This document shows positions 22,838 to 31,767 of a DNA stretch of 64,000 bases, one piece after another; the first letter of the stretch is position 1, and each line of letters begins with the position of its first letter. Origin of the DNA: Clostridia bacterium. Lineage in GTDB: Bacteria > Bacillota > Clostridia > Oscillospirales > CAG-272. The position numbers and the translations under genes were made by a program. The stretch spans positions 124,001-188,000 of the forward strand of contig JAFQUJ010000017.1 in assembly GCA_017408585.1 (NCBI GenBank), given 5' to 3'. The notes beneath the pieces were generated by a model that worked only from the letters and a program-made list of their open reading frames with translations, ran no database searches and was not told the origin of the DNA.

Positions 22838-23395
22838 TTATTTGAGCTTTTTTCCGTCGCTAAATGCGTGTCCCACAATCTCGCCAAGAGCGATATAGTT
22901 ATGGTTTGCGCCATCATAGGTGATGGGTCTAAATTTTGTTAGGTCGATTTTGCCATCGGTCAAAATGCGCTCGTCTGCGCTGACATTTTTAATAACGCCT
23001 ATCAAAATCTCGCTCTCTGTGTCATAGCTTTCAAGCTCACATTCAAGGGTGAGTGGAAGCTCGTTTATAATGGGTGCGTTTACAAGCTCGCTTTTCGTTA
23101 TTGTAAAGCCTGCTTTTTCCATTTTATCCCGGGTGCTATTGCCGGATACAATTCCAACATAGTCGCACGCAACCACATTGTCTATATCAGCCATAGCTAC
23201 TGTAAAGTCGCCTGTTTTTAGAATGTTTTTTACTGTTTTATGGTCTGCGCTAAGGGTGATTGCCACCTTGTTCATATCGCACGCCATACCCCACGCGGCG
23301 TTCATGGCGTTTGGCACTCCGTTCTCGTCATATGTGCCGATAATTAACACGGGCATTGGAAATATGTATGGCTTTTCACCTAGATTAACTCTCAT
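22838..23395 (-). CDS. Flavin reductase-like (flavoredoxin) protein
   Basis: A 185-residue protein of the split-barrel FMN-binding family. The opening PYIFPMPVLIIGTYDENGVP and NAMNAAWGMACDMNKVAITL, with the later HKTVKNILKTGDFTVAM, match the flavoredoxin/flavin-reductase-like domain that binds FMN and moves electrons in anaerobes. The partner is unknown. AAAGGAG lies before the ATG. It sits between ldh and the ABC exporter on the same strand, 30 bp after the ldh stop, so it is probably co-transcribed with ldh. Confidence 0.85.
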   Translation of the reverse strand: MRVNLGEKPYIFPMPVLIIGTYDENGVPNAMNAAWGMACDMNKVAITLSADHKTVKNILKTGDFTVAMADIDNVVACDYVGIVSGNSTRDKMEKAGFTITKSELVNAPIINELPLTLECELESYDTESEILIGVIKNVSADERILTDGKIDLTKFRPITYDGANHNYIALGEIVGHAFSDGKKLK

Positions 23396-23425
23396 GATTT
23401 TCTCCTTTATGTACGCCCCTCGGGC

Positions 23426-24382
23426 TTAATTTAAGTCTAGTCCCTCAAAGATTTTCTTTAATTGCTCGGCGCTCGCTTGTAGCTTTTCTCTTTCTGCCTC
23501 GTCAAGAGCAATTGGCACATCAGCCTCAATTCCGTCGCTACCGACGATTGCAGGCATACTGAGCACTACGCCATCAACTCCACCCTGTCCGTGCATCATG
23601 TGGGATACGGGCAAGATTGATTTTTCATCTCTTGCGATTGCCTCGCAAATGCGCTTAACTGCTATCGCTATTCCGTAATAGGTTGCCCTCTTGCGCTCGA
23701 TTATCTCATAGGCGCTATTTTTTACCTTCTCGGCAATCTCAGCTGTTGCCATCTCGTGACAGAAATGACCACGCATTTCGCAGAAGCTATCAAGCTCAAT
23801 TCCGGATACATTGGCGGAGCTCCACGCAACCACCTCGCTATCACCATGCTCACCGATAATAAACGCGTGCACGCTTCGGCTATCAACCATAAGATGCTCG
23901 CCTAGCTGATATTTGAGTCTTGCGGTGTCAAGCACAGTGCCGGAGCCAATAACTCTGTGCTCGGGGAAGCCTGAGAGCTTGAGCGCAACCTGTGTGAGAA
24001 TATCGACAGGATTTGACACGATAAGGAGCACTCCCTCGCAACGCCTTTTCGCTATCTCGGGAATGATTTGCTTGAAGATGGCAACATTTTTGTTTACAAG
24101 GTCAAGCCTTGTTTCACCCGGCTTTTGTCCTGCACCGGCGGAGATGATTATAATGTGCGCATCAACTATATCGTCGTATGTGCCGGCATAGATTTTCATA
24201 TGTCTTGTAAAGGGTATTCCGTGGCTTATGTCCATAGCCTCGCCTCTTGCCTTTTCCATATCGGCATCAATTAAAACTATCTCTGAAAACAGCCCACCCT
24301 GCATTAGAGCAAAAACGCTTGCTGAGCCAACAAAGCCACAGCCAATCATGGCTACCTTCCTTGGATTTATATATTCGTTCAT
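23426..24382 (-). CDS. ldh: L-lactate dehydrogenase
   Basis: A 318-residue NAD-dependent enzyme that reduces pyruvate to lactate in the last step of fermentation. The NAD site is IGCGFVGSASVFAL near residues 13-26. The specificity loop is GAGQKPGETR; glutamine there marks a lactate rather than malate dehydrogenase. The substrate-binding arginine is in DTARLKYQL, and the catalytic histidine in IIGEHGDSEV. GAGGTAAAT precedes the ATG. A flavin reductase-like gene follows 30 bp later. Confidence 0.92.
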   Translation of the reverse strand: MNEYINPRKVAMIGCGFVGSASVFALMQGGLFSEIVLIDADMEKARGEAMDISHGIPFTRHMKIYAGTYDDIVDAHIIIISAGAGQKPGETRLDLVNKNVAIFKQIIPEIAKRRCEGVLLIVSNPVDILTQVALKLSGFPEHRVIGSGTVLDTARLKYQLGEHLMVDSRSVHAFIIGEHGDSEVVAWSSANVSGIELDSFCEMRGHFCHEMATAEIAEKVKNSAYEIIERKRATYYGIAIAVKRICEAIARDEKSILPVSHMMHGQGGVDGVVLSMPAIVGSDGIEADVPIALDEAEREKLQASAEQLKKIFEGLDLN

Positions 24383-24438
24383 TTTATTTACCTCGTCTTT
24401 TTGATAGTGTTCTCAAAAATTATTGCTTTATTACATAT

Positions 24439-24470
24439 TAAATAATATCATAAATAAATTTTTGTGTCAA
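24439..24470 (-). promoter_or_regulatory. ldh promoter
   Basis: TTGACA (24465-24470), 17 bp, TATTAT (24442-24447) on the minus strand. The 20 bp at 24439-24458, around the -10, are identical to those at the promoter of the 15529 hydrolase gene. Confidence 0.8.
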
Positions 24471-24482
24471 TATTTCAAATGC

Positions 24483-24511
24483 AAAAGCGAGCAGAAATTC
24501 TGCTCGCTTTA
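24483..24511 (-). terminator. Terminator of the metallophosphatase gene
   Basis: AAAGCGAGCAGAA / TTCTGCTCGCTTT, an almost loopless palindrome, followed by TTTTGC on the minus strand, 25 bp after the stop. Confidence 0.85.
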
Positions 24512-24536
24512 CTTTTTATTCAAACCCAAGCGCCCT

Positions 24537-25319
24537 TTAATCATCTATAACCAAGACATTGATTTTTCCTGTCCTTGCGGTGCAGGCGTCAAGAGCTATA
24601 ATTCCATCGTGGATAAATGGTGAAAAATCGGCGTCCTCGCCCCACTCACTACAATTTCCGTCAATGGTGCTGTGTCCCCACGAGGTGTGGAAATGTCCAC
24701 AAACGATTGTCTTTTTGTTTTCGAGCGCTCCACTTTTCCACGCGTCCATTCCATTGTACCATCTTGCGTCGCGCCATTCCTTTGGGGTTGCGTTACGCCA
24801 ATTTGACATAGCAAAAAAGCGCTTCCTCTCGTCAAGCCCCACCCTTACAATGCGACAGGGAATCCAACCGTGAACGAAAATGTAATGCTCCGTTTCAAAA
24901 TAATTTACCATCGACGGAATGATTTTTGAATAATATGGAGTGCGATATATGGTGTTTTTAAAGCGCTCGGTGTAGCGCTCAACATCCTCCTCGCTCATAC
25001 CCGAGAGAGCTAGCGCTGTGCCATATGTTCCGTTTTGATAATGGTGAGTGTATTTGATGTAATTTAGATACACCTCGAGGTTTTCTATCATTTCAACAAA
25101 TAAATCCTCGTGATTTCCTCGAATTAAAATCACCTCGTCACGCTCCATGAGCGATATAATAAGCTCTTGTAGCTCCATAGCCTTCTCGCCTCGGTCAAAT
25201 AAATCACCACAAATTATTAATTTGCGAGGCCCTGTGTCGCTAAAAAAGCCCTTTTCCGTCAAGGCTGAAATCAGCTCGTCATAAAACCCGTGTGGGTCTG
25301 CTACTACATAATATCTCAT
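24537..25319 (-). CDS. Metallophosphoesterase (PPP-type protein phosphatase or Ap4A hydrolase)
   Basis: A 260-residue enzyme of the calcineurin-like fold. The metal-binding signature is complete: DPHG near residue 8, GDLFDRG near 38 and RGNHE near 68, then a histidine in VHGW and another in CGHFHTSWG. This set fits PPP-type Ser/Thr phosphatases and the related symmetrical Ap4A hydrolases. Which of these it is cannot be decided from sequence alone. The start at 25319 follows GAGGTGAGAG; an upstream ATG at 25355 has no site. Confidence 0.85.
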   Translation of the reverse strand: MRYYVVADPHGFYDELISALTEKGFFSDTGPRKLIICGDLFDRGEKAMELQELIISLMERDEVILIRGNHEDLFVEMIENLEVYLNYIKYTHHYQNGTYGTALALSGMSEEDVERYTERFKNTIYRTPYYSKIIPSMVNYFETEHYIFVHGWIPCRIVRVGLDERKRFFAMSNWRNATPKEWRDARWYNGMDAWKSGALENKKTIVCGHFHTSWGHSTIDGNCSEWGEDADFSPFIHDGIIALDACTARTGKINVLVIDD

Positions 25320-25389
25320 TCTCTCACCTCTCTTTTCTATTATATATTTTATCATGCCAAAATGTGCTTAGGTCACAATTTCTAAGACA

Positions 25390-25417
25390 AACAAGCCCCG
25401 CAAAAGCGAGGCTTGTT
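25390..25417 (-). terminator. Terminator downstream of the infB repeat region
   Basis: AACAAGCC / GGCTTGTT with an inner GCCCCGC / GCGAG-type pairing and TTTGTCTT behind it on the minus strand. It probably ends the infB transcript after it has run through the repeats at 25.4-25.85 kb. Confidence 0.65.
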
Positions 25418-25422
25418 AAATA

Positions 25423-25570
25423 CAAAATGCGGAATGCGGTGCTTCGCAAGTGCGGATGAGCGGACACCCCGAGAGTTCAAGCGAAGCGACGAACGATTGG
25501 CTGGTGGTAGCCATGCAAGCGACCGAAGGGAGTCGCAGTGCGGAATGCGGAGTGCGGAATGAATAAATTC
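25423..25570 (-). repeat. Dispersed element, inverted partial copy
   Basis: The reverse complement of this stretch closely matches 33520-33660 and 50310-50455: short 9-10-bp reiterations around TGCGGAATGCGGAG, then GCGACTCCCTTCGGTCGC and GGCTACCACCAGCCAATCGT. It lacks the A/T-rich left part found in the other two copies. Confidence 0.8.
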
Positions 25571-25574
25571 AGTC

Positions 25575-25848
25575 GCAACGCAGAACGAAGCTATCAACAA
25601 CCGTTTCGAGCGTTTAGAGAAAGTTGTGCTAGGCTCTACTACTGCCACGGGCGATAGCGTACTAAGGCGTACGCTGAAGTCGAGGTAGTAGTTAGTAACG
25701 ACGCAGAACGACGCTATCAACAACCGTTTCAAGCGTTTAGAGCAAGTTGTGCTAGGCTCTGTGAGTCCTACGGGCGAAGGTGTATTTTATACATCGAGGT
25801 CGTAGGACGAGCTAGTAACGACGCAGAACGACGCTATCAACGCTTGAA
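25575..25848 (+). repeat. Two tandem copies of a structured element with conserved internal loop
   Basis: Two units of about 130 bp lie directly after the infB stop. Copy 2: outer stem GTCCTACG (25765-25772) / CGTAGGAC (25801-25808), inner stem GTGTAT (25780-25785) / ATACAT (25789-25794), internal loop GGCGAAG opposite CGAGGT. Copy 1: outer CTACTAC (25636-25642) / GTAGTAG (25685-25691), inner AGCGTAC (25656-25662) / GTACGCT (25669-25675), with a larger loop. Flanks such as CGCAGAACGACGCTATCAAC are shared. Confidence 0.85.
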
Positions 25849-25849
25849 A

Positions 25850-28531
25850 TTAGCGTGAAACCTCTTCTAGAACAAAGGCCTCAAGTATATCCCCTTCCTT
25901 TATGTCGTTAAACTTATCAAGTCCTACGCCACATTCGTAGCCGGCGGCCACTTCCTTGACATCGTCCTTGAAACGACGAAGAGATGATATTTTGTCCTCA
26001 AATATAACTATACCGTCACGGATAACACGAATTTGTGATTGACGGGTTACCTTACCGTCTTGAACATAACAGCCGGCGATTGTTCCAACATTTGGAACGC
26101 GGATTGTTTGTCTTACCTCGGCGTGACCGTTGATTACTTCCTTATAGGTTGGTGCAAGCATACCCTTCATGGCAGCTTCCATTTCCTCTATAATTTCGTA
26201 GATAATTCTGTGTGTTCTTATATCAACATTTTGTCTTGCGGCAGAGTCGATTGCACTCTTGTCGGGACGAACATTAAAGCCTACAATAATCGCATTAGAT
26301 GCTGCAGCGAGCATAACATCGCTCTCTGTAATTCCACCAACACCCATATGAATTACATTTACCTTAACCTCTTCGTTTGATAGCTTAACAAGTGATGCCT
26401 TAACTGCCTCGGCACTACCACCAACATCAGCCTTAACGATAACATTGATTTCTTGTGCGCCCTCGTTGATTTGTGCAAAGAGGTCATCAAGGTTAACCTT
26501 AGCATTTGCCTTGAATACCTCTTCTCTTGCCTTGGTCTTTCTTTGCTCCGCCAGCTCTCTTGCCATTCTTTCGTCCTCAACGGCATTAAACTCGTCACCT
26601 GCCATTGGAACTTCGGCTAGACCTATAATTTCTACTGCCTTACTTGGTCCTGCGCTCTTAACTATCTTTCCTGTATGGTCGGTCATAGCTCTTACATGGC
26701 CTACCGCTGTGCCTGCGATAACAACATCTCCACTATTAAGCGTACCATTTTGAACGAGAACTGTTGCAACAGGTCCACGGCCTCTATCAAGCTTAGCCTC
26801 GATAACGATACCCTTAGCGCGTCTGTTAGGATTTGCCTTTAGCTCCTTAACCTCAGCTACGAGAAGGATTGTTTCAAGTAGGTCATCAAGACCCATTCTG
26901 GTTTTTGCAGATACAGGAACGCAGATTACATCACCACCCCATTCCTCAGGAACGAGGTCATATTGTGTGAGCTCCTGCTTAATTGCCTCCGGATTTGCGG
27001 TTGGCTTATCCATTTTATTAATTGCTACGATAATATCGACGCCTGCTGCCTTTGCGTGATTGATTGCCTCGATTGTTTGTGGCATAATTCCGTCATCGGC
27101 TGCGACTACGATGATTGCGATATCGGTTGCCATAGCTCCACGCAGACGCATAGCTGTGAACGCCTCGTGACCGGGGGTATCAAGGAAGGTGATTGGCTTT
27201 TCATTGATAACAACGCTATATGCACCGATATGCTGTGTAATTCCACCAGCCTCGCCGGCGGTAACATTTGCATCTCTTATTGCGTCAAGAACAGAGGTTT
27301 TACCATGGTCAACATGTCCCATTACGCAGACAACGGGAGCTCTCTCCTCGAGCGAGCTTGCATCGTCCTCTGTTTCGTCAAACAGACGCTCCTCGATTGT
27401 GACAACAACCTCTTTTGTTACCTTAACGCCAAGCTCGTCAGCGATAAGATATGCTGTATCATAGTCAACCACTTGGTTTACGCTTGCCATAACGCCCATA
27501 AGCATAAGGCGCTTGATAACCTCGCTTGATGTAACCTTTAATCTTGTAGCAAGCTCACCAACTGTGATTTCGTCGGGAACTGTGATTGAGAGCTGTGTCT
27601 TTTTAGCCTTCTCAAACGCCTCGCGCTTAGTTCTTTCAAGAGCTAGGCGCTCTCTTTCTCTCTTGCTTGGGCGTCCGTTTGTACCACCCTCCTGTGAACG
27701 ATTGTTCTGCTTTTTAAGCTTTTGCTTGCCGGGGGTGTAGTTATCGTATGTGCCATAATCGGTTGTGTCATCATATCTTGAATGGTCAAAGCTTCCACTG
27801 CCTCTTGTATCAACTACACGAGTTGTACCGGTCTTTTTCTTAACCTCGACAACAACGGGACCGTTATTTTGAGGACGGCCGTTGTTATTTGGAGCACCAT
27901 TCTCTCTTTTTGGAGCACCCTGTGGCTGTCTTTGGTCATTTCTTTGGTTATTTCTTTGACCATCGCTTCTTTGAGGTGCGCCATTGTTATTTCTTTGATT
28001 ATTGCCTTGACGCTCGCCACGATTATCGTTTCTTTGCTCGCCTCTTGGCTGATTGTTTCCTTGTCTTTGTGGCTGTGATTGTGGCTGGCGTCTTTCAGCC
28101 TCTGCTCTAGCTCTCGCTTCAGCCTCTGCTCTTGCCCTTGCCTCTGCCTCAGCTCTTGCCCTTGCTTCAGCCTCAGCCTTAGCTCTTTCCTCAGCCTCAA
28201 TTCTTGCCCTCTCCTCAGCCTCGGCTCTAGCTCTTGCCTCTGCCTCAGCCTTTGCCTTAGCTTCAGCCTCTGCCTTTGCTCTTGCCTCTGCCTCGGGGTC
28301 TTTTCTTGGCTTGCCCTGTGGAACGCTTGTTTTCTTTGCAAGATACGCCTCAATGCTTACATTATCACATAGGGTTGTGAGATAGTTTGCGATAGCGTTT
28401 GCTGTTGCAAGCTCGAGAGTGTCAGCGCTTGCGCCCTTTTCAATTCCACAAGCCTCAAAAAGCTCGGGAATGTCCTTTATATCTATTCCAAAGTTCTTTG
28501 CGAAATCCTTAACCTTTATTACATTTGCCAT
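25850..28531 (-). CDS. infB: Translation initiation factor IF-2
   Basis: An 893-residue GTPase that places initiator tRNA on the ribosome. Residues 1-50 are the IF-2 N-terminal helical domain. A long low-complexity region follows, first Ala/Glu/Arg repeats ([18 protein letters not shown]), then Arg/Asn/Gln-rich sequence, as in many Clostridia. The GTPase core has [17 protein letters not shown] (G1), DTPGHEAF (G3) and INKMDKP (G4). The C-terminal domains include [20 protein letters not shown]. It is the last gene of rimP-nusA-rnpM-ylxQ-infB. The Ala/Glu region creates long antisense open frames that are not genes. Confidence 0.97.
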   Translation of the reverse strand: MANVIKVKDFAKNFGIDIKDIPELFEACGIEKGASADTLELATANAIANYLTTLCDNVSIEAYLAKKTSVPQGKPRKDPEAEARAKAEAEAKAKAEAEARARAEAEERARIEAEERAKAEAEARARAEAEARARAEAEARARAEAERRQPQSQPQRQGNNQPRGEQRNDNRGERQGNNQRNNNGAPQRSDGQRNNQRNDQRQPQGAPKRENGAPNNNGRPQNNGPVVVEVKKKTGTTRVVDTRGSGSFDHSRYDDTTDYGTYDNYTPGKQKLKKQNNRSQEGGTNGRPSKRERERLALERTKREAFEKAKKTQLSITVPDEITVGELATRLKVTSSEVIKRLMLMGVMASVNQVVDYDTAYLIADELGVKVTKEVVVTIEERLFDETEDDASSLEERAPVVCVMGHVDHGKTSVLDAIRDANVTAGEAGGITQHIGAYSVVINEKPITFLDTPGHEAFTAMRLRGAMATDIAIIVVAADDGIMPQTIEAINHAKAAGVDIIVAINKMDKPTANPEAIKQELTQYDLVPEEWGGDVICVPVSAKTRMGLDDLLETILLVAEVKELKANPNRRAKGIVIEAKLDRGRGPVATVLVQNGTLNSGDVVIAGTAVGHVRAMTDHTGKIVKSAGPSKAVEIIGLAEVPMAGDEFNAVEDERMARELAEQRKTKAREEVFKANAKVNLDDLFAQINEGAQEINVIVKADVGGSAEAVKASLVKLSNEEVKVNVIHMGVGGITESDVMLAAASNAIIVGFNVRPDKSAIDSAARQNVDIRTHRIIYEIIEEMEAAMKGMLAPTYKEVINGHAEVRQTIRVPNVGTIAGCYVQDGKVTRQSQIRVIRDGIVIFEDKISSLRRFKDDVKEVAAGYECGVGLDKFNDIKEGDILEAFVLEEVSR

Positions 28532-28536
28532 ATCAG

Positions 28537-28866
28537 TTACCTCGTTTCCTCGTTTGTTGTTCGGTGTAGCCTCAAAAGCTCACCTGCAAAATTTTTATCG
28601 ACTATGCCAAGCGCGCAAAGTGCACCGCTTTTGCCAATCGCGCTCGAAAGCTCGCTTGACGAAAAGCCTACCTTGATACATTCTACATTGTAAAATTTGC
28701 ATTTGTCTGTAATTTTCTTCTCGGTGTTGCCCGATGCGTCATTTGCGTAAAAAACAATCTTAACCTTGCCCTTTGGGAGTGCCTCTGTCACCATAGGAGT
28801 TCCGATTATTAACGCGCCTGCCTTGCGACACAAGCCAAGCATTGATAAAAATTTGTTCACTTGCAT
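28537..28866 (-). CDS. ylxQ: Ribosomal L7Ae-like RNA-binding protein (YlxQ)
   Basis: A 109-residue L7Ae/L30e-fold protein. The opening [20 protein letters not shown] is the typical YlxQ start, and [19 protein letters not shown] corresponds to the central strand-helix. The family binds kink-turn RNA, and in Bacillota it sits between ylxR and infB. It overlaps the end of rnpM (28857-28866) and ends 5 bp before infB, so translation is probably coupled. Confidence 0.88.
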   Translation of the reverse strand: MQVNKFLSMLGLCRKAGALIIGTPMVTEALPKGKVKIVFYANDASGNTEKKITDKCKFYNVECIKVGFSSSELSSAIGKSGALCALGIVDKNFAGELLRLHRTTNEETR

Positions 28867-29117
28867 AGCTCCTTTGATAGCTCGAGAAGAAGCTCCTCGC
28901 TAATTTGCGCCTCAAGATTTGTTTGAAGTCTTTTAGCCTTTACTGCCTTTTTAAGACACGCCTCGTTTCTGCAAATATATGCGCCTCTGCCTGATTTTTT
29001 GCCTGTCAAGTCTATACATATCTCGCCCTCGGGAGTGCGTACAACTCGTATAAGCTCCTTCTTGGGAAATGACTGCATACAGCCAAGGCATCTTCTTTGC
29101 GGTATCTTCTTTTCCAT
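28857..29117 (-). CDS. rnpM: YlxR-family protein (RNase P modulator RnpM)
   Basis: An 86-residue protein of DUF448. The hallmark motif RRCLGCMQSFPKKELIRVVR begins near residue 6, followed by KSGRGAYICRNEACLKKAVK. The family binds RNA; in Bacillus subtilis the homologue was found to modulate RNase P. ATG 29117 has AAGGAGG six bases upstream, while the ATG at 29123 is too close to it. The gene overlaps ylxQ by 10 bp. Confidence 0.88.
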   Translation of the reverse strand: MEKKIPQRRCLGCMQSFPKKELIRVVRTPEGEICIDLTGKKSGRGAYICRNEACLKKAVKAKRLQTNLEAQISEELLLELSKELCK

Positions 29118-29167
29118 GAGCATCCTCCTTGCTATTTTTTGAATTTATGCTATGAGCATGTAATAGG

Positions 29168-30232
29168 TTACTCGCTCTTTATGTCTATTTTATATCCTGT
29201 AAGTCTTGCGGCAAGACGGGCATTTTGTCCTTGCTTACCGATTGCCAAGGATAGCTGATCTGCGCTAACGATTACTCTTGCGCTACGCTCATTCTCAATA
29301 TCAACGCTGATAACGGTTGCGGGAAGAAGCGCGCTCTTGATGTACTCATATGGATCATCGTTATATGGGATAACATCAATCTTTTCGCCATTTAGCTCGT
29401 TTACAACTGCGTTTATTCTTGAACCACGATTTCCAATGCAAGCGCCAACTGCGTCAACGCTTGGATCTCTTGAATATACAGCAATCTTTGTTCTTGAGCC
29501 TGCCTCACGGCATACATTTTTAATAACAACTGTTCCCTCTTGAATTTCAGGAACTTCTGCCTCAAACAGACGCTTAACTAGGTCGGGGTGAAGTCTTGTA
29601 AGTGATACAACAGGGCCCTTATCGCCTGAATTTACTTGGAGAGCGTAAACCTTAATTCTGTCGTCAACACGAAGAACCTCGCCCGGAATTTGCTCACTCT
29701 TCAAAAGAACTGCCTGTGAAATGCCTGTATCTACAACAACATTTCCTGTTGAGTCCTCAACTCTTACGACGATAGCGGACATTATCTCGCCCTTCTTTTC
29801 CTCGTACTCTCTTACCTGTCTTAGCTTTTCAAACTCTCTTATAGCTTGAATAATTACCTGCTTTGCGTTTTGAGCGCTTAGACGACGGAACGCCTTGGTT
29901 TGTAGCTCGTACTCGTAATCTGCGCCTATGCTACGCTTTCTTGAACGGGTCTTATGCTTAATTCCCGCAGCCTTTCTCTCAGCCTCAAGCGCCTCGATTT
30001 GCTCCTTTGTGATTTCTGTGTTAGGGTCTTCAACAAAGGCTACAATCTTGTACTTGCGGTAAACCTTGATATCTCTTTTATCAGGATCAATAACTACGGT
30101 GATTTCAGCTGCACCGTACTCCTTCTTACAAGCTGCCGCAAGCGCTGCCTGTACCTTTTCAATCATATACTCTCTTGGAATGTGTCTTTCTCTTTCGAGG
30201 ATTTCAAGAGCCTCAAAAAATTCGTTGTTCAT
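29168..30232 (-). CDS. nusA: Transcription termination/antitermination factor NusA
   Basis: A 354-residue RNA polymerase-binding protein. The N-terminal domain (MNNEFFEALEILERERHIPR) contacts polymerase. The S1 domain follows near residues 135-200 and then two KH domains (GACIGNRGSRINAVVNELNG and LAIGKQGQNARLAARLTGYK). Length is normal for Gram-positive NusA, which lacks the acidic repeats of E. coli. It promotes pausing and intrinsic termination. A hairpin with T-run in the operon leader offers a route to autoregulation. Confidence 0.96.
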   Translation of the reverse strand: MNNEFFEALEILERERHIPREYMIEKVQAALAAACKKEYGAAEITVVIDPDKRDIKVYRKYKIVAFVEDPNTEITKEQIEALEAERKAAGIKHKTRSRKRSIGADYEYELQTKAFRRLSAQNAKQVIIQAIREFEKLRQVREYEEKKGEIMSAIVVRVEDSTGNVVVDTGISQAVLLKSEQIPGEVLRVDDRIKVYALQVNSGDKGPVVSLTRLHPDLVKRLFEAEVPEIQEGTVVIKNVCREAGSRTKIAVYSRDPSVDAVGACIGNRGSRINAVVNELNGEKIDVIPYNDDPYEYIKSALLPATVISVDIENERSARVIVSADQLSLAIGKQGQNARLAARLTGYKIDIKSE

Positions 30233-30249
30233 TTTTATTCTCCTTTTAT

Positions 30250-30711
30250 TTAAAATTCAAAATATATATTCATTTTTGCGATTGCTTTTCGTGGGATTTC
30301 GATATCCTCGTCACAATTTACGACGATTTTCTCGCTATCGTATGACACGAGCGTGCCAACTATCGCCTTTTGACCATTTATTGGTGCATAAAGCCTTGCA
30401 ATTACCACCTCGCCAATACAGCACTCCAGATGGAAATCTGTTTTTATCACTCTTTCTATTCCCGGTGAGGAAATGTCAAGGTGATATTCGTCCTTGATTG
30501 GATCTGCCTCGTCAAGCACGGGGTCGATTGCGCGTGACATTTTCTCGCAGTCCTCAATGCCGATTCCGTTTTCACTGTCAATTGTTATTGTCAGGTGATA
30601 CTCTGCGCCGATTTTTTCGTATTCAACATCCCAAATGATATATCCGAGCTCCTCGGCGATGGGCGTTGCAAGCGCTGTAACCTCGCTGACAATGCTTTTC
30701 GATGATTTCAT
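30250..30711 (-). CDS. rimP: Ribosome maturation factor RimP
   Basis: A 153-residue protein needed for assembly of the 30S subunit. Motifs are YIIWDVEYEKIGAEYHLTIT, then EDCEKMSRAIDPVLDEADP and YHLDISSPGIERVIKTDFHL, the last being the most conserved in the family. It is the first gene of the nusA-infB operon. GGAGGTG precedes the ATG at 30711, and nusA follows after 17 bp. Confidence 0.95.
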   Translation of the reverse strand: MKSSKSIVSEVTALATPIAEELGYIIWDVEYEKIGAEYHLTITIDSENGIGIEDCEKMSRAIDPVLDEADPIKDEYHLDISSPGIERVIKTDFHLECCIGEVVIARLYAPINGQKAIVGTLVSYDSEKIVVNCDEDIEIPRKAIAKMNIYFEF

Positions 30712-30749
30712 TTTTCACCTCCGAAAAATCTTAATCCTAGCAAAATAAA

Positions 30750-30773
30750 ATCTGCGAAGGGGGCTTCGCAGAT
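30750..30773 (-). terminator. Attenuator-like hairpin in the rimP-infB leader
   Basis: A perfect 10-bp stem (ATCTGCGAAG / CTTCGCAGAT, loop of four C on the minus strand) is followed at once by TTTATTTTG. It lies between the promoter and the rimP start. A partly complementary AATAGTATTG..ACTAT stretch precedes it and could influence folding. Confidence 0.75.
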
Positions 30774-30797
30774 AGTAACAATACTATTATTGTGGCT

Positions 30798-30826
30798 ATT
30801 ATAGCACACCAAATTCAAAATTGCAA
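30798..30826 (-). promoter_or_regulatory. Promoter of the rimP-nusA-infB operon
   Basis: TTGCAA (30821-30826), 17 bp ending TGTGC, TATAAT (30798-30803) on the minus strand. Confidence 0.8.
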
Positions 30827-30866
30827 TAGTTTTTTTATTTTTTTTGAAAAAATATAATATATATAG

Positions 30867-30895
30867 TTTACAAAACAAAATATTTGTGCTAAAAT
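30867..30895 (+). promoter_or_regulatory. Promoter of the CPBP protease-cysS operon
   Basis: TTTACA (30867-30872), 17 bp ending TGTGC, TAAAAT (30890-30895). Confidence 0.8.
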
Positions 30896-30928
30896 AGGTT
30901 GACAACTTCTAAAAAGCTAGGAGGATTT

Positions 30929-31756
30929 ATGAGCAAGGATAGAATTAATGGCGCTCTTACATCTATTTTAAAGGCTGCGGCGTTTTTTGGTATTTATTTC
31001 TTGTCGCAGGTGGTTGCCATTATCGCTTTCGTTTTTATTTTTGCCTTTATTGAGGCGTTTAAGGGTGTAACGGACATAAATGCGATTGCAAGCGTTTTGC
31101 TTGAAAAGACAATGGAGCTTACAATTATCTCAAATGTCATCGCAGTTATAGGCTGTATCGTTTTACTGATTTGGTTTAGAACCGAGGACGATGGTCTTGC
31201 TGAAAAGCTTGATTTTCGCCTTGAATTTGACAATATGTGGAAGGTTATCGGCTTTTCGCTCGCGCTTGGCGTGTTCGGTCAGCTTGCAATCTCGCTTATT
31301 TTAAATATCATTCCCTTCCCTGCGAGCTGGATTGAAATGCAAAATCAAAGCGCAGATATTATTATAAGCAGTCCGCTTTTCATTCAAATAATCGGTGTTG
31401 CCATTATGGCGCCTCTTGCCGAGGAGATTATATTTAGAGCCTGTATTCAAGGCACGCTTGAGCGTGGACTTCCCGCCTGGGCATCAATTCTTATCACATC
31501 TGTTATTTTTGGTCTTATGCACGGAACACCTATTTCATTTATTTATGCGACCACGCTAGGTATTCTTATGGGCTGGCTATATCACGCATTCAAGTCAATT
31601 GTTCCGTCAATGCTATTCCACTTCGGCTTTAACACGCTTTCTCTGTTCTTATCAGAGGACACTCCACTCTTTTTCTTTATCGCATCGTTTGTGGTGTTCG
31701 GCGTGTGCCTTGGCTTTTTGATTTATTACAGCATTAAAAATCGCGATTATTATTAA
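30929..31756 (+). CDS. CPBP-family intramembrane metalloprotease
   Basis: A 275-residue membrane protein of the Abi/CAAX-protease family with about eight hydrophobic segments. The two key motifs are EExxxR, seen as APLAEEIIFRACIQG, and the later histidine in FGLMHGTP; a third histidine is in SMLFHFGFN. Members cleave within or near the membrane, and some protect against bacteriocins. The substrate is unknown. ATG 30929 follows AGGAGG. The cysS gene starts 11 bp after the stop, so the two share a transcript. Confidence 0.88.
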   Translation: MSKDRINGALTSILKAAAFFGIYFLSQVVAIIAFVFIFAFIEAFKGVTDINAIASVLLEKTMELTIISNVIAVIGCIVLLIWFRTEDDGLAEKLDFRLEFDNMWKVIGFSLALGVFGQLAISLILNIIPFPASWIEMQNQSADIIISSPLFIQIIGVAIMAPLAEEIIFRACIQGTLERGLPAWASILITSVIFGLMHGTPISFIYATTLGILMGWLYHAFKSIVPSMLFHFGFNTLSLFLSEDTPLFFFIASFVVFGVCLGFLIYYSIKNRDYY

Positions 31757-31767
31757 GGAGAAATACA

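Noticed and set aside
25382-25732. A 116-codon minus-strand frame after infB.
   Set aside because: It runs through the dispersed element and the structured repeats, so it is a by-product of repeated DNA.
28053-28385. Open frames opposite the Ala/Glu-rich part of infB.
   Set aside because: The low-complexity coding sequence keeps the other strand free of stops; there is no start signal and no protein-like composition.
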